The notes under the pieces were generated by a model that saw only the letters and a list, made by a program, of their open reading frames with translations, ran no database searches and was not told the DNA's origin. A DNA stretch of 64,000 nucleotides, taken from Paraburkholderia phenoliruptrix (GTDB lineage Bacteria; Pseudomonadota; Gammaproteobacteria; Burkholderiales; Burkholderiaceae). Location: positions 124,001 through 188,000 of the forward strand of contig NZ_JAEUAV010000002.1 of the NCBI RefSeq assembly GCF_019511605.1. Reading direction: 5' to 3'. This document shows, piece after piece, positions 7,910 to 15,193 of this stretch. The position numbers and the translations under genes are program-made. Numbering within the stretch: position 1 is the stretch's first letter; each line of letters begins with the position of its first letter.

Positions 7910-8086
7910 TCAGTCTTGCTTCGTTTCGTCGACGCGCAGCTCGGCCGCGGCGCGATACGCTTCAGCGAAACGCTCGAGCGCGCTGATCGGGCCTGAGACG
8001 CTGTGGTATTCCTCGCGGCCGATGCGACCGTTCAGAACGACCGTGAGGCCCGCGGCGCGCGCCAGCTCGATCAGTTGCTTGTTCAT
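7910..8086 (-). CDS. Small hypothetical phage protein
   Basis: 58 residues from the ATG at 8086, which overlaps the ParB-like gene stop as ATGA. NKQLIELARAAGLTVVLNGRIGREEYHSVSGPISALERFAEAYRAA suggests two helices around a short beta hairpin. No family recognised. Confidence 0.55.
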   Translation of the reverse strand: MNKQLIELARAAGLTVVLNGRIGREEYHSVSGPISALERFAEAYRAAAELRVDETKQD

Positions 8087-9813
8087 GGGCGGCTGCCGGA
8101 CGGGAAGGGCCACGCGACCTTTGCCTCATCGCTGTTGATCGATTTCGGCGTGGCCACCGCTTTCTTTGCGGGAACCTTCTTCACGGCAAATTTCTTCGAC
8201 GTCGTCGTGCGCGGAGAAGGTTTCGCCACGGGTGGCTGTTCGACCGCCGCTTTTTTCGCAGCAGCCTTCTTCGCCGGCGGCTTGGCCTTAGGCTTCGCGG
8301 CATCCAGTTCCTTCTTGATCGCAGCGGGATCGATGCCGCGTACGCGCGCGAGCGCCTCGAGCAGCTCGGGCTTCGACGAGGTGGCGTATCCCGGCACGAC
8401 CGATTCGTCGATCAGCGCGATATCCATCACGAGACGGCCGAGCAGTTCCGGCTCGTTGCTCTCGAGTTCGTCGACCTTCTTCGCGAAGTCGGCCTCGCTG
8501 ATTGGCTTCGAACCCCAGTCGTACAGTTTCGTGATTCGCTTCTGGTTTTCGCTCCAAAGCCGCCGATAGAACGTAACGGCAACGATCTTCAAATCGAAGT
8601 TGTCCAGACCACCGGCCGGGAGATGCTTCTCGCGCACCCTACGGAAGAGCTCGCCGCGATATGCGTCTGCCGCCTTCTTTTTGGCGTTTTCCGCTGACTG
8701 GCTCGGATTGGCCGAGCCCGTGCTGCGCGCCTCAATCCCCTTATCAGCGAGAGCCTTTTTCAGATCGGACTTCTGCATGACGTCGACGAGCTTCCCGCCG
8801 TGTGGATCTTCGAGCAACGCTGCGGATTTCACGCCTTTCGCGCCGAGGATCTGGCGATAGGTACGCTGCTTAGGATCGTCGTAGCAGCGCTTATCGAGAT
8901 CCACGTAGCCGCCATTCAGCTCGCCGTATTCATACGGTTTGACCTGTTTGGCCTGCTTGCCAGTGATGACCGTGCGGCCGGCGGCCTCAGCCTCTTCACG
9001 CTTTTGCTTCGCCGCGGCGGCTTTTTTCTTTTCGAAGCACGTCGGGTCGGTGCATATCTCTTTGCTCTTCACGTCGCCGAACAGATCAACCTGATTGCCG
9101 GTGCGTTTCGGGCATGGCCCGCATGCGCCGGCACTCGCCACCAGTTCGGCGTCCGACGTCTTGAAAGGGGCCTGGTCGAGACGCAGCATGTAGTGTTCTT
9201 GCACGTGCTCGGAAACCTCGCGTGCAGACATTTGCTCGCCGTTCCAGCGCTTCGCCGTGATTTCCTTCGCTGCCTTGTCCTGCAGCTCGATGGGCAGGCG
9301 CGCGATGATCAGGGCCGTTTTCGCGTTGAGCAACTCGTCGAAGAACAGCTTGCGCGACGATGCGTTCAGGCTGCAAAGCTTGAGACGCTGCGCGACGTAC
9401 GAGCGCGTCTGGCTGACTTCCTCCGCGATCTGCTCGAGCGTGTGCCCGCGATCCGCCAGGACCTTGTAGCCGTCAGCCTCTTCGAGCGGATGCAGATCTT
9501 TACGCTGCAGGTTCTCGATGATCTGGATGTGCAGCACTTCATCGTCGCTGAGATCCTTCACCAGGGCGGGTAATTCGGTGAGCCCCGCAGCCTCGGCGGC
9601 GCGGTAGCGGCGCTCGCCGGCCACGAGCTCGAACAGGCCCGGCTCGTCAGGCCATGGGCGCAAGAGCACCGGCTGCATGACGCCGTGCTTGCGCACGCTC
9701 GCGGTCATCTCCGCGTGCGCCGACTCCGAGAAGCGCTTGCGCGGGTTCGTGGGGGATCGGCGGATCGATGCGATCGGCAGAATAGCGACGGACGAGTCTT
9801 GGGTGGTCATCAT
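8083..9813 (-). CDS. ParB/RepB/Spo0J-like protein with Cys cluster and Lys/Ala/Pro tail
   Basis: 576 residues. Residues 8-100 form a ParB/Srx-like nuclease-type domain (ASIRRSPTNPRKRF, then LVAGERRYRAAEAAG), followed by a helix-turn-helix (TLEQIAEEVSQTRSYVAQRLKL) for DNA binding. A middle segment has CGPCPKRTGN ... CTDPTCF, a probable zinc site typical of phage ParB homologues. The C-terminus (about 500-560) is a histone-H1-like PAKKAAAKK tail. No ParA partner is seen, so a role in transcription or DNA compaction is as likely as partition. Confidence 0.85.
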   Translation of the reverse strand: MMTTQDSSVAILPIASIRRSPTNPRKRFSESAHAEMTASVRKHGVMQPVLLRPWPDEPGLFELVAGERRYRAAEAAGLTELPALVKDLSDDEVLHIQIIENLQRKDLHPLEEADGYKVLADRGHTLEQIAEEVSQTRSYVAQRLKLCSLNASSRKLFFDELLNAKTALIIARLPIELQDKAAKEITAKRWNGEQMSAREVSEHVQEHYMLRLDQAPFKTSDAELVASAGACGPCPKRTGNQVDLFGDVKSKEICTDPTCFEKKKAAAAKQKREEAEAAGRTVITGKQAKQVKPYEYGELNGGYVDLDKRCYDDPKQRTYRQILGAKGVKSAALLEDPHGGKLVDVMQKSDLKKALADKGIEARSTGSANPSQSAENAKKKAADAYRGELFRRVREKHLPAGGLDNFDLKIVAVTFYRRLWSENQKRITKLYDWGSKPISEADFAKKVDELESNEPELLGRLVMDIALIDESVVPGYATSSKPELLEALARVRGIDPAAIKKELDAAKPKAKPPAKKAAAKKAAVEQPPVAKPSPRTTTSKKFAVKKVPAKKAVATPKSINSDEAKVAWPFPSGSRP

Positions 9814-9818
9814 GGCGA

Positions 9819-10247
9819 TCAGTGCGTGGTGCGCGGGGTTGCGTCGGAGGCGCCGAAGATCGCGCCGAGAATGCCGGCGAGCGCCTGAGGGCTGAACCCG
9901 ACGCGCACGCCGACGGGCGGCCGGTTCAGTTCACGCATGCGACGCAGGGCGGCGTAGCAGTCCGGGTTCGCACTCGGCTCATCGAGCCACAGTGGCATCC
10001 AGTTCGCGGCGCCGAAAACTTCGTCATAGCGGCCCAGCACGGCCGCGCGGGTTGCCTGCACCGGTCGCGAGATGTCGGTGTCGTCCTCATGGAACGAGTG
10101 CATGGAGCCCATCGCGAATTGCCGATGGGGATAAGTGAAGGCGTCGAACTTGATGAGGGCGACGCACTGACCGTCTTCGCCGAGAGCCATAACCGCGCGA
10201 TATTCGTCGGTGGGCAGCGAATAATTGAAGATGAAGATGGTTTTCAT
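9819..10247 (-). CDS. Hypothetical phage protein
   Basis: 142 residues from the ATG at 10247. MKTIFIFNYSLPTDEYRAVMALGEDGQCVALIKFD suggests a small alpha/beta protein; no family recognised. Its start overlaps the preceding gene's stop by 4 bp. The longer in-frame extension overlaps that gene and is rejected. Confidence 0.6.
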   Translation of the reverse strand: MKTIFIFNYSLPTDEYRAVMALGEDGQCVALIKFDAFTYPHRQFAMGSMHSFHEDDTDISRPVQATRAAVLGRYDEVFGAANWMPLWLDEPSANPDCYAALRRMRELNRPPVGVRVGFSPQALAGILGAIFGASDATPRTTH

Positions 10248-10402
10248 GGCTTGAGCCCCTTCGGTTTGTGCGTCGATCGCCGACGCTCGGCGGCGCGCAT
10301 GTGCGCGCGGGTCAATCGATAAGCTTCGCGAAGCGAAATACTGTTTGCCTGCAGATCCGCGAGCAGCTGCCAGAGAGTCGGTGTGTGCCTGCGTCGCCGC
10401 AT
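10244..10402 (-). CDS. Small basic phage protein
   Basis: 52 residues from the ATG at 10402 (CAGGA 8 nt upstream). Very Arg-rich (MRRRRHTPTLWQLLADLQANSISLREAYRLTRAHMRAAERRRSTH), one or two helices, probably nucleic-acid binding. The extension to 10483 runs through a terminator-like sequence. Confidence 0.5.
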   Translation of the reverse strand: MRRRRHTPTLWQLLADLQANSISLREAYRLTRAHMRAAERRRSTHKPKGLKP

Positions 10403-10409
10403 GTCCAAT

Positions 10410-10442
10410 CCTGAAAAAAGCGGGCGCTGTGAGAGCCGCCCC
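10410..10442 (-). terminator. Probable intrinsic terminator
   Basis: On the minus strand an imperfect GC-rich stem (GGGCGGC ... GCGCCCGC) is followed by six T. It sits between the gene ending at 10491 and the small gene starting at 10402, splitting the leftward operon into sub-units. Confidence 0.5.
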
Positions 10443-10490
10443 CAAGCTCGCCGTCCGGGGGACGTCAGCCGACGAGAGACCACTGAAAAA

Positions 10491-11222
10491 TCATTTGCGC
10501 AGCTCGACCAGCGTCATGAGCGCGCGGAAGTGCTCGGGCTTCAGGTCGACGGCGCATGCTTCCGTTTGGATCGTGATGTCGCCTGCCGGCCACGACAGCA
10601 GCTGTATGTCGCCGACGAACACAACGAACTCTGGCTTGCGGCCAGCCGATTTCGCTGGCTCCGCCTCTACGGACGGCGACGGAGTCGGCGCGGGCGCTGC
10701 CTGGCGCTGTGCCTTCGGCTTACGCGCGACGATCGAGGTAGCAGCCTCGAAGTGGGCTATCGCTGGCAACTCGGCTTTGACCGCAGCCAGATCCGGCGCT
10801 GGCGTCGGCGCCGGCGCGGGAGTCGGGGGTGAAGCCTCGGCACCGGCCGCGGCTGCCGGCGCCGTTGCGCCAAGCGAATATTTCCCATCGGCGCGCACGA
10901 TGCGCCCGTCTTTCAGCGCCCCGGCGATGTACGGCGAGATCCCGCCGGTGGAAGTGATGCCCAAGGCCTTGCAAAGCGTCGCGCCGTCAGCAGGTCCGTT
11001 CTCGCGCAGATAGCTCATCACCTTATCCGCGCGGGTCTTGCCGGCGGGGATGTAGGGCTTATCGCCGCGCTTCTGGAGCGCAGATATCGGGTTTGCCCAC
11101 GGATCGGCCGGAGCTGGCGTCGCGGCAATGCCGCCAACATCAGCGTCGGTGGTGGCCGGTGCTTCGCTCGTCGGCGCGCCGGCGCCGACCGGGAACATGT
11201 TCGGGTGAGGGACGTTTTTCAT
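10491..11222 (-). CDS. Phage protein with HTH-like domain and Ala/Pro linkers
   Basis: 243 residues from the ATG at 11222 (a GTG at 11231 overlapping the upstream stop is the alternative). About residues 60-120 (RADKVMSYLRENGPADGATLCKALGITSTGGISPYIAGALKDGRIVRADGKYSL) form a winged-helix domain. It is flanked by Ala/Pro-rich linkers, and a C-terminal ~60-residue segment begins PEFVVFVGDIQLLSWPAGDITIQ. Likely DNA-binding; precise role unknown. Confidence 0.62.
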   Translation of the reverse strand: MKNVPHPNMFPVGAGAPTSEAPATTDADVGGIAATPAPADPWANPISALQKRGDKPYIPAGKTRADKVMSYLRENGPADGATLCKALGITSTGGISPYIAGALKDGRIVRADGKYSLGATAPAAAAGAEASPPTPAPAPTPAPDLAAVKAELPAIAHFEAATSIVARKPKAQRQAAPAPTPSPSVEAEPAKSAGRKPEFVVFVGDIQLLSWPAGDITIQTEACAVDLKPEHFRALMTLVELRK

Positions 11223-11227
11223 CGCTA

Positions 11228-11962
11228 TCACCCGATGTGTGCAGCTGCGCTGTGCTTCGGGAAGAAGCGCGTCGCGCGCGCCACCATGGTGTCCAGCTCG
11301 AGCACCGCGCCTTCGCCGATTTCGTGAGCACGGTCGTACAGCGCTGGCAGCGCATCCTCGAAGCTCGAGCGCACCTCGTCGCGTGTCGCGCAGCGGCTTT
11401 CGCGGTACCAGAAGACCTGCTCGGCATCGCCGAGGCGCACCTGAACGATGTCGTCGTTCGGGAGCAGCTCATAGATGCGAGTCACCCACACCATGACCAC
11501 ACCAGCGTCCGGACGCGCAGCGAGATTCGCTGCTTTGAACTTCGCGCAGTCCTGGTGCGCCGGCGGCACAACGCAAACACGGCTGACGGCGGCCGCCGGG
11601 CGCAGGACAAATGCCTTGTACTGGCCGAGCTGCTCACCGCAGATAAAGCAGCGCTTGTAGTAGTGGCAACCGGCGATGTCGAGAACTCCGGTTTCAGCAA
11701 CCGGCACCGCGGCCGTCGGCAACGCGCGGAGGCGCACGGGCACAGCGGGCGTGCCACGTTGAAGGAGCATGCTCATGGAGCGTCCTATGCCGGAGACGCG
11801 CCGCGACCGCGCCTCCGGATGAGCCCGATCATCATTCGCGGGGGCGGGCAGTTCAGAATCGATGTCGAAGGCGCGGTCGAAACGACCCGCCACCGTGGTG
11901 AGCGTCCAGGCGACGGAGCCGAACGCGACGAGGGCAGAGCCTATGTAGCCGAGCGTATTCAT
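11228..11962 (-). CDS. Hypothetical protein, N-terminal membrane segment and Cys/His cluster
   Basis: 244 residues. Residues 3-25 (TLGYIGSALVAFGSVAWTLTTVAG) look like a membrane anchor. From residue ~100 there is a soluble domain with CHYYKRCFICGEQLG and HQDC that could bind zinc. An internal ATG (MSMLLQRG, about residue 63) is preceded by AGGACG, so this frame may contain two products, the short anchor protein and a soluble protein. No family recognised. Confidence 0.5.
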   Translation of the reverse strand: MNTLGYIGSALVAFGSVAWTLTTVAGRFDRAFDIDSELPAPANDDRAHPEARSRRVSGIGRSMSMLLQRGTPAVPVRLRALPTAAVPVAETGVLDIAGCHYYKRCFICGEQLGQYKAFVLRPAAAVSRVCVVPPAHQDCAKFKAANLAARPDAGVVMVWVTRIYELLPNDDIVQVRLGDAEQVFWYRESRCATRDEVRSSFEDALPALYDRAHEIGEGAVLELDTMVARATRFFPKHSAAAHIG

Positions 11963-12177
11963 GGGAGCACCCGACCGGTGATGGCTTGGATATAGGCCTT
12001 CGTAAGCGCGAGGGCGGCTGCCTCGTTGCCGAGGTAGAAGGCGTCGAAGATCTGCTGGACAGACACGTCGCTCGGCCCTTCGGTCTTACGGTTGCGCTTC
12101 TCGACCTCGGTGATGAGTTCGTCGGTGTCCATTTGACGAAGGACGTCGTCGGCGTCGATTTCCACTGAGACGTACAT
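11959..12177 (-). CDS. Small acidic phage protein
   Basis: 72 residues, acidic N-terminal half (VSVEIDADDVLRQMDTDELITEVEKR) that resembles a recurrent small phage-protein motif, then a helical C-terminus. Its stop overlaps the next gene's start by 4 bp. Function unknown. Confidence 0.58.
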   Translation of the reverse strand: MYVSVEIDADDVLRQMDTDELITEVEKRNRKTEGPSDVSVQQIFDAFYLGNEAAALALTKAYIQAITGRVLP

Positions 12178-12179
12178 GG

Positions 12180-12452
12180 TCAGTCCTCGTCGATGTCATT
12201 GGCGGCGCGGCGCTTGATGTCGACGCACTGCTCGTCGAAACCGAGGGACGCTTGAGTGGGAACGGCGCGCGGCTGGGTGAAGCGGCCGGTTCGGCGCTGC
12301 GGGCGGCCGACGATTTGCGCGCGCACCGCGGCCTGCACGGCGGCGCGCACAGCGGGATTGAGCAGCGCTTCGTCGGCGGATCCCTCGACGCCGAGCGTGC
12401 GGCATGCTGGCGCGAGCAGATCGTCGGGGAGACGGGTGGGAGTGGGACGCAT
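12180..12452 (-). CDS. Small hypothetical phage protein
   Basis: 90 residues from the ATG at 12452, preceded by GGGAGGA. Contains PAVRAAVQAAVRAQIVGRPQRRTGRF, basic in the middle. No family recognised. The longer in-frame extension to 12566 overlaps the preceding gene. Confidence 0.5.
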   Translation of the reverse strand: MRPTPTRLPDDLLAPACRTLGVEGSADEALLNPAVRAAVQAAVRAQIVGRPQRRTGRFTQPRAVPTQASLGFDEQCVDIKRRAANDIDED

Positions 12453-12453
12453 G

Positions 12454-12627
12454 TTATTCGTCCTCCCGCGTGCTTGCCCGCGCCAGCGAGAGATACGTCG
12501 AGCGATCGATAACAATGAGGCGGTCGAAGAGACCTTCGAGGCGTTCCGAGTTGATATCAGAAACAACTGCGACTACATCGCCGAAGTCGTCCGTCATAAC
12601 GCTGGAACACGCCACTGCGCGTTTCAT
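12454..12627 (-). CDS. Small hypothetical phage protein
   Basis: 57 residues from the ATG at 12627; an ATG at 12597 is also possible and neither has a good Shine-Dalgarno. DDFGDVVAVVSDINSERLEGLFDRLIVIDRSTYLSLARAS looks like a small alpha/beta fold. Kept because it fills the operon spacing neatly (stop 2 bp from the next start). Confidence 0.4.
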   Translation of the reverse strand: MKRAVACSSVMTDDFGDVVAVVSDINSERLEGLFDRLIVIDRSTYLSLARASTREDE

Positions 12628-12659
12628 GAGGGTGCACGTCCAAAATCGCATGGCCGTTC

Positions 12660-12854
12660 TCACACGCAATGAGTGAGCGTGCACGATGTATCGCCGCTGG
12701 CGGCGCGATCTTCGTACTGCTGCCAGCCCGTATAGAGCAGGTAGGCGAAGATCACGCCCATCACCGCAAGCACGTTGCGCGTGATCCGGAAGATGGACTT
12801 CGCAGCGCGAGTAGCGCGCGACGTCGCGGCAGCTTCTTTTTGTACGCTCGACAT
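12660..12854 (-). CDS. Small single-span membrane protein
   Basis: 64 residues from the ATG at 12854 with GGGAAC upstream. A basic N-terminus (ATSRATRAAKSIFRITR) precedes one hydrophobic span (NVLAVMGVIFAYLLYTGW) and a short tail with two Cys. Topology suggests N-in, C-out. Role unknown. Confidence 0.5.
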   Translation of the reverse strand: MSSVQKEAAATSRATRAAKSIFRITRNVLAVMGVIFAYLLYTGWQQYEDRAASGDTSCTLTHCV

Positions 12855-12867
12855 CACAGTTCCCAGT

Positions 12868-13053
12868 TCAATGCTTGCGCGGCGTGACGCACTTGCCGCC
12901 GGAGTAGGCTGCGATGAAATCGACTCGGGCGCCGCGCGTTGCTACCGCACGCAGATCCAGCACTTCAATCGATTTCTCCGTCGCAACGACGAACCGGACG
13001 TGACCATCAAGGGAACGGTGGGCTGCTTTGCGCTTCGCCTTGTTCGCGTTCAC
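12868..13053 (-). CDS. First small gene of the leftward operon
   Basis: 61 residues from a GTG at 13053 preceded by GGAGC. Basic N-terminus (NANKAKRKAAHRS), then VRFVVATEKSIEVLDLRAVATRGARVDFIAAYSGGKC. It is the promoter-proximal gene of pL, the position of lambda N, but no N-like Arg-rich motif is clear, so no function is assigned. Confidence 0.5.
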   Translation of the reverse strand: MNANKAKRKAAHRSLDGHVRFVVATEKSIEVLDLRAVATRGARVDFIAAYSGGKCVTPRKH

Positions 13054-13085
13054 GGTGTTGCTCCGGTTCGGATGCGATGGAGCGA

Positions 13086-13114
13086 ATAGTAGCGAACGCT
13101 ACGAGTCATTGCAA
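13086..13114 (-). promoter_or_regulatory. Leftward early promoter (pL-like)
   Basis: On the minus strand, -35 TTGCAA (13109-13114), 17-bp spacer, -10 TACTAT (13086-13091). It drives the early operon starting with the GTG at 13053. One operator overlaps the -10 and spacer and a second abuts the -35. Confidence 0.72.
13089..13102. promoter_or_regulatory. Phage repressor operator, left site 1
   Basis: GTAGCGAACGCTAC, a 14-bp inverted repeat of the form GTAGC-N4-GCTAC, overlapping the pL-like -10. The same half-sites recur at 13115, 14409 and 14448, on both sides of the CI gene, as expected for CI/Cro operators. Confidence 0.75.
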
Positions 13115-13128
13115 GTAGCGAAAGCTAC
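13115..13128. promoter_or_regulatory. Phage repressor operator, left site 2
   Basis: GTAGCGAAAGCTAC, directly upstream of the pL-like -35 and 26 bp from site 1. Same GTAGC-N4-GCTAC half-sites. Confidence 0.75.
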
Positions 13129-13154
13129 TAGCTGCAAGAAAATTTGTAACAGCC

Positions 13155-13181
13155 AAGAAAAAACCCCGCAGAGCGGGGTTT
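13155..13181 (-). terminator. Intrinsic terminator after the repressor unit
   Basis: On the minus strand AAACCCCGC-tct-GCGGGGTTT is followed by a T-run. It ends the CI/13206-13595 transcript before pL. Confidence 0.75.
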
Positions 13182-13205
13182 CGAGGGTAGGTCTTTTGGG
13201 GAAGG

Positions 13206-13595
13206 TCAGTTGCCGCAGGTGAGCACTGGGATGCCGATTATCATGCCGTCACCGCGGCAAGTGACTTCGATGTTCATTCCGCGGTGAAGCTTCGCCAGCT
13301 CGCTCGCGCTGCGATCACCGAATTGGAGGTGCACCGTCCCGAATTGAGAGCCGGCCAGGCTGACATAAGGGTGGTTCAGAACGTCTTTGGCAATGCCTAC
13401 AACCATCCCGCGTATGCGAAGCGATTTCCCTTTGTAGGTCTGGTCAGCGGCCACTTCGTTGTCGTGATATGCGGCGTAAAGCTCTGGCGCAGTCGTCCTG
13501 ACCCACGAGCCGTTCGCCGGTTGCGCGTTCGCCGCGCTGGCAGCCGCCACCGCAATCAAAAATGTGACTCGTCGTGCGATGCGCTCCTTAGTCAA
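13206..13595 (-). CDS. Exported OB-fold-like protein (tRNA_anti-like)
   Basis: 129 residues from a TTG start at 13595, chosen because GAGGG lies 5 nt upstream and the next ~24 residues form a signal peptide ending ANA. The mature part (TTAPELYAAYHDNEVAADQTYKGKSLRIRGMVVGIAKDVLNHPYVSLAG, then VHLQFGD and VTCRGDG) matches the tRNA_anti-like OB-fold family, in which YHDNEVAAD-x-xYKGK is typical. Lies just after CI in the lysogenic transcript, so it may be expressed in the lysogen. Function unknown. Confidence 0.68.
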   Translation of the reverse strand: MTKERIARRVTFLIAVAAASAANAQPANGSWVRTTAPELYAAYHDNEVAADQTYKGKSLRIRGMVVGIAKDVLNHPYVSLAGSQFGTVHLQFGDRSASELAKLHRGMNIEVTCRGDGMIIGIPVLTCGN

Positions 13596-13607
13596 TGTGC
13601 CCTCGCA

Positions 13608-14399
13608 TCAATCGTAATCGACGATTTTGCTTCTCACGACCCCGCAGATCCTTGCGTTCATGTCATCAAACTCGACAATGCGGTCTGGCCATGCAGGATT
13701 CAACGCTTTCAGGTACCTACGTTCGCCCTCGATGAGCAGCTGGCGCAACACGGGTTCGGCCTCGCCGTCGATCTGGACGATCACGAACTTCCGGTGCGCA
13801 GGATCCGCCCGCGGGTCGATCAGCACGATTTCTCCCTCGCGGAAAGAGCGAGGGTCCGCCGGGTCATAATTGCTCTCTCCCCGCACGCGCAGGTAGTAGG
13901 ACTTTTCAGAAACGGCAAATGGTGAGTCGAGCCATTGCTCGGCGTCACCAAATTCAAATTTGTCCACGATGGTTTCCCAGGTTCCAGCCTGGGCCCATGA
14001 GATAAGGGGAAAGGTCCCCTTGGTCTGAGGCCCCGGCTCAGTATTTTTTTCCATCGTATGACGTGATGTGCCCGGCAACTCCGTAAGCACGCTGCCTTTT
14101 TGCCCGCTGATTGATGTATCTGTTCCACTTTTTTTATGCTTACCTGATGACTGCGTAGCGCGCGCTTCGTCAACGGCGAGCTGATGCTTCGAAAACCATC
14201 CGCGCATGCCCGGAATCGCTTCAATGGCTCGAATGGTTTTCTCGGTGACGGGGCGGTCACCGGAAAGCATCTGGCGCACAAAAGCACCGTCTTTGTAGCC
14301 AAGACGCCGACCGAAAGCTGTCCTATTGCCCTCGGACACTTTCTCGATTGCGGCTCGCAGAGCCTCGATGCGCTGCTGCGCCAGTTCAAGTTCGTTCAT
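13608..14399 (-). CDS. CI-like repressor (HTH plus S24 peptidase-like domain)
   Basis: Lysogeny repressor, 263 residues from the ATG at 14399. Residues 5-65 form a helix-turn-helix (FGRRLGYKDGAFVRQMLSG). Residues 130-263 are LexA/CI-like: cleavage site Ala138-Gly139 in SWAQAGTW, and nucleophile Ser176 in RGESNYDP. At the usual catalytic Lys position (normally TLKRL or FKQL) there is Arg219 (VLRQL). The internal TTG/ATG extension to 14444 runs into the operator region and is rejected. It lies between matched operators and divergent from the Cro-like gene. Likely autoregulated. Confidence 0.88.
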   Translation of the reverse strand: MNELELAQQRIEALRAAIEKVSEGNRTAFGRRLGYKDGAFVRQMLSGDRPVTEKTIRAIEAIPGMRGWFSKHQLAVDEARATQSSGKHKKSGTDTSISGQKGSVLTELPGTSRHTMEKNTEPGPQTKGTFPLISWAQAGTWETIVDKFEFGDAEQWLDSPFAVSEKSYYLRVRGESNYDPADPRSFREGEIVLIDPRADPAHRKFVIVQIDGEAEPVLRQLLIEGERRYLKALNPAWPDRIVEFDDMNARICGVVRSKIVDYD

Positions 14400-14408
14400 T
14401 CTCACAGC

Positions 14409-14422
14409 GTAGCACCGGCTAC
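14409..14422. promoter_or_regulatory. Phage repressor operator, right site 1
   Basis: GTAGCACCGGCTAC (GTAGC-N4-GCTAC), 10 bp upstream of the CI start. Probably controls the CI promoter. Confidence 0.7.
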
Positions 14423-14424
14423 GC

Positions 14425-14438
14425 ATAGCAAATGCTCC
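14425..14438. promoter_or_regulatory. Degenerate repressor operator
   Basis: ATAGCAAATGCTCC keeps most of both half-sites (TAGC ... GCT). It lies between the two strong right-hand operators, giving a three-site arrangement like lambda OR. Confidence 0.45.
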
Positions 14439-14467
14439 TTGCAACTAGTAGCTGACGCTACTAGAAT
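14439..14467 (+). promoter_or_regulatory. Rightward early promoter (pR-like)
   Basis: -35 TTGCAA (14439-14444), 17-bp spacer, -10 TAGAAT (14462-14467). The operator at 14448-14461 fills the spacer. The expected start site is at about 14474, which is the A of the next gene's ATG, so the first transcript may be leaderless. Confidence 0.75.
14448..14461. promoter_or_regulatory. Phage repressor operator, right site 3
   Basis: GTAGCTGACGCTAC, inside a longer palindrome CTAGTAGC-TGAC-GCTACTAG (14445-14464) that occupies the whole spacer of the pR-like promoter. Binding here would block pR directly. Confidence 0.75.
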
Positions 14468-14473
14468 GCGGGC

Positions 14474-14836
14474 ATGGATCTCGACCAATTCCTCTCTGCG
14501 CCAGGCGCACCGACGATCTCCCAACTGCGCAAGCGCATGGAGGAGCTCGGCTATCCAATTAAAAGTAATGCCCAGTTGAGGCAATGGCGGCACAAATATT
14601 CGGGACGGTTGCCGAGCCCAGAAAATTGTGTCGGGCTTGAGCTGGCAACGAACGGGAAGGTGCGCCGGGAGGATAGCAGACCGGATGACTGGTGGAAGAT
14701 CTGGCCCGAGCTGAAGGGTGCTGCTGAACTGCAACTGGAATCTGCTCGAGCAGTTGACGATGCTCAGCCGCCGACGGGGGGCCGCTCTGAACGTCGAGCC
14801 AAAGCCAAACCGCGTAATCCGAAGGAGGGCGTTTGA
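14474..14836 (+). CDS. YdaS/Cro-like DNA-binding regulator
   Basis: 120 residues. Residues 12-65 (PTISQLRKRMEELGYPIKSNAQLRQWRHKYSGRLPSPENCVGLELATNGKVRREDSRPDDWWKIWPEL) match the YdaS/Cro-like family, in which an HTH is followed by the conserved P..C..IE..T.G.V.R.DLRP.DW.KIWPEL. It is the first gene from the pR-like promoter and is divergent from CI, the position of cro. The C-terminal ~40 residues are basic and variable. Probably represses CI or pR. Confidence 0.85.
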   Translation: MDLDQFLSAPGAPTISQLRKRMEELGYPIKSNAQLRQWRHKYSGRLPSPENCVGLELATNGKVRREDSRPDDWWKIWPELKGAAELQLESARAVDDAQPPTGGRSERRAKAKPRNPKEGV

Positions 14837-15193
14837 ATGAAACGCCTCGCCTCCATCATCTTTTTCGCCAGCGAGTGCGCAGCGGCGTACCTCTGGCAGA
14901 TCGCCCACTTTGAAGCGGCTGGCCGCGTGCTGATTTTCTACTACTGGGTGATCGCGGTCCTGCTGCTGATCGTCGGTGCTTTCACCATGTTGGGCGCGCT
15001 CGCCTTGAAGCGGCGAGACGCCTTTCCGACAGAGGGCGTGGTAAGTCGCATATCCAGCTGGGGCATGTTGATCGTGCGCATCGGCCTGCTCGTCGCGGTT
15101 TCTCACCAGGTTCTTGCAGCGGTTTATCTGTTTGCCTACCTGCTTTTCCGGTTTGCGATCGCGATCTACCGCGACATTCCGGAGGCCACTTAA
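14837..15193 (+). CDS. Small polytopic membrane protein
   Basis: 118 residues with about four hydrophobic spans (SIIFFASECAAAYLWQI, VLIFYYWVIAVLLLIVGAFTML, WGMLIVRIGLLVAVSHQVLAAVYLF, LLFRFAIAIY). No family recognised. It abuts the Cro-like gene with no gap. Early-region phage membrane proteins are often superinfection-exclusion or lysogenic-conversion factors; that is inference only. Confidence 0.62.
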   Translation: MKRLASIIFFASECAAAYLWQIAHFEAAGRVLIFYYWVIAVLLLIVGAFTMLGALALKRRDAFPTEGVVSRISSWGMLIVRIGLLVAVSHQVLAAVYLFAYLLFRFAIAIYRDIPEAT

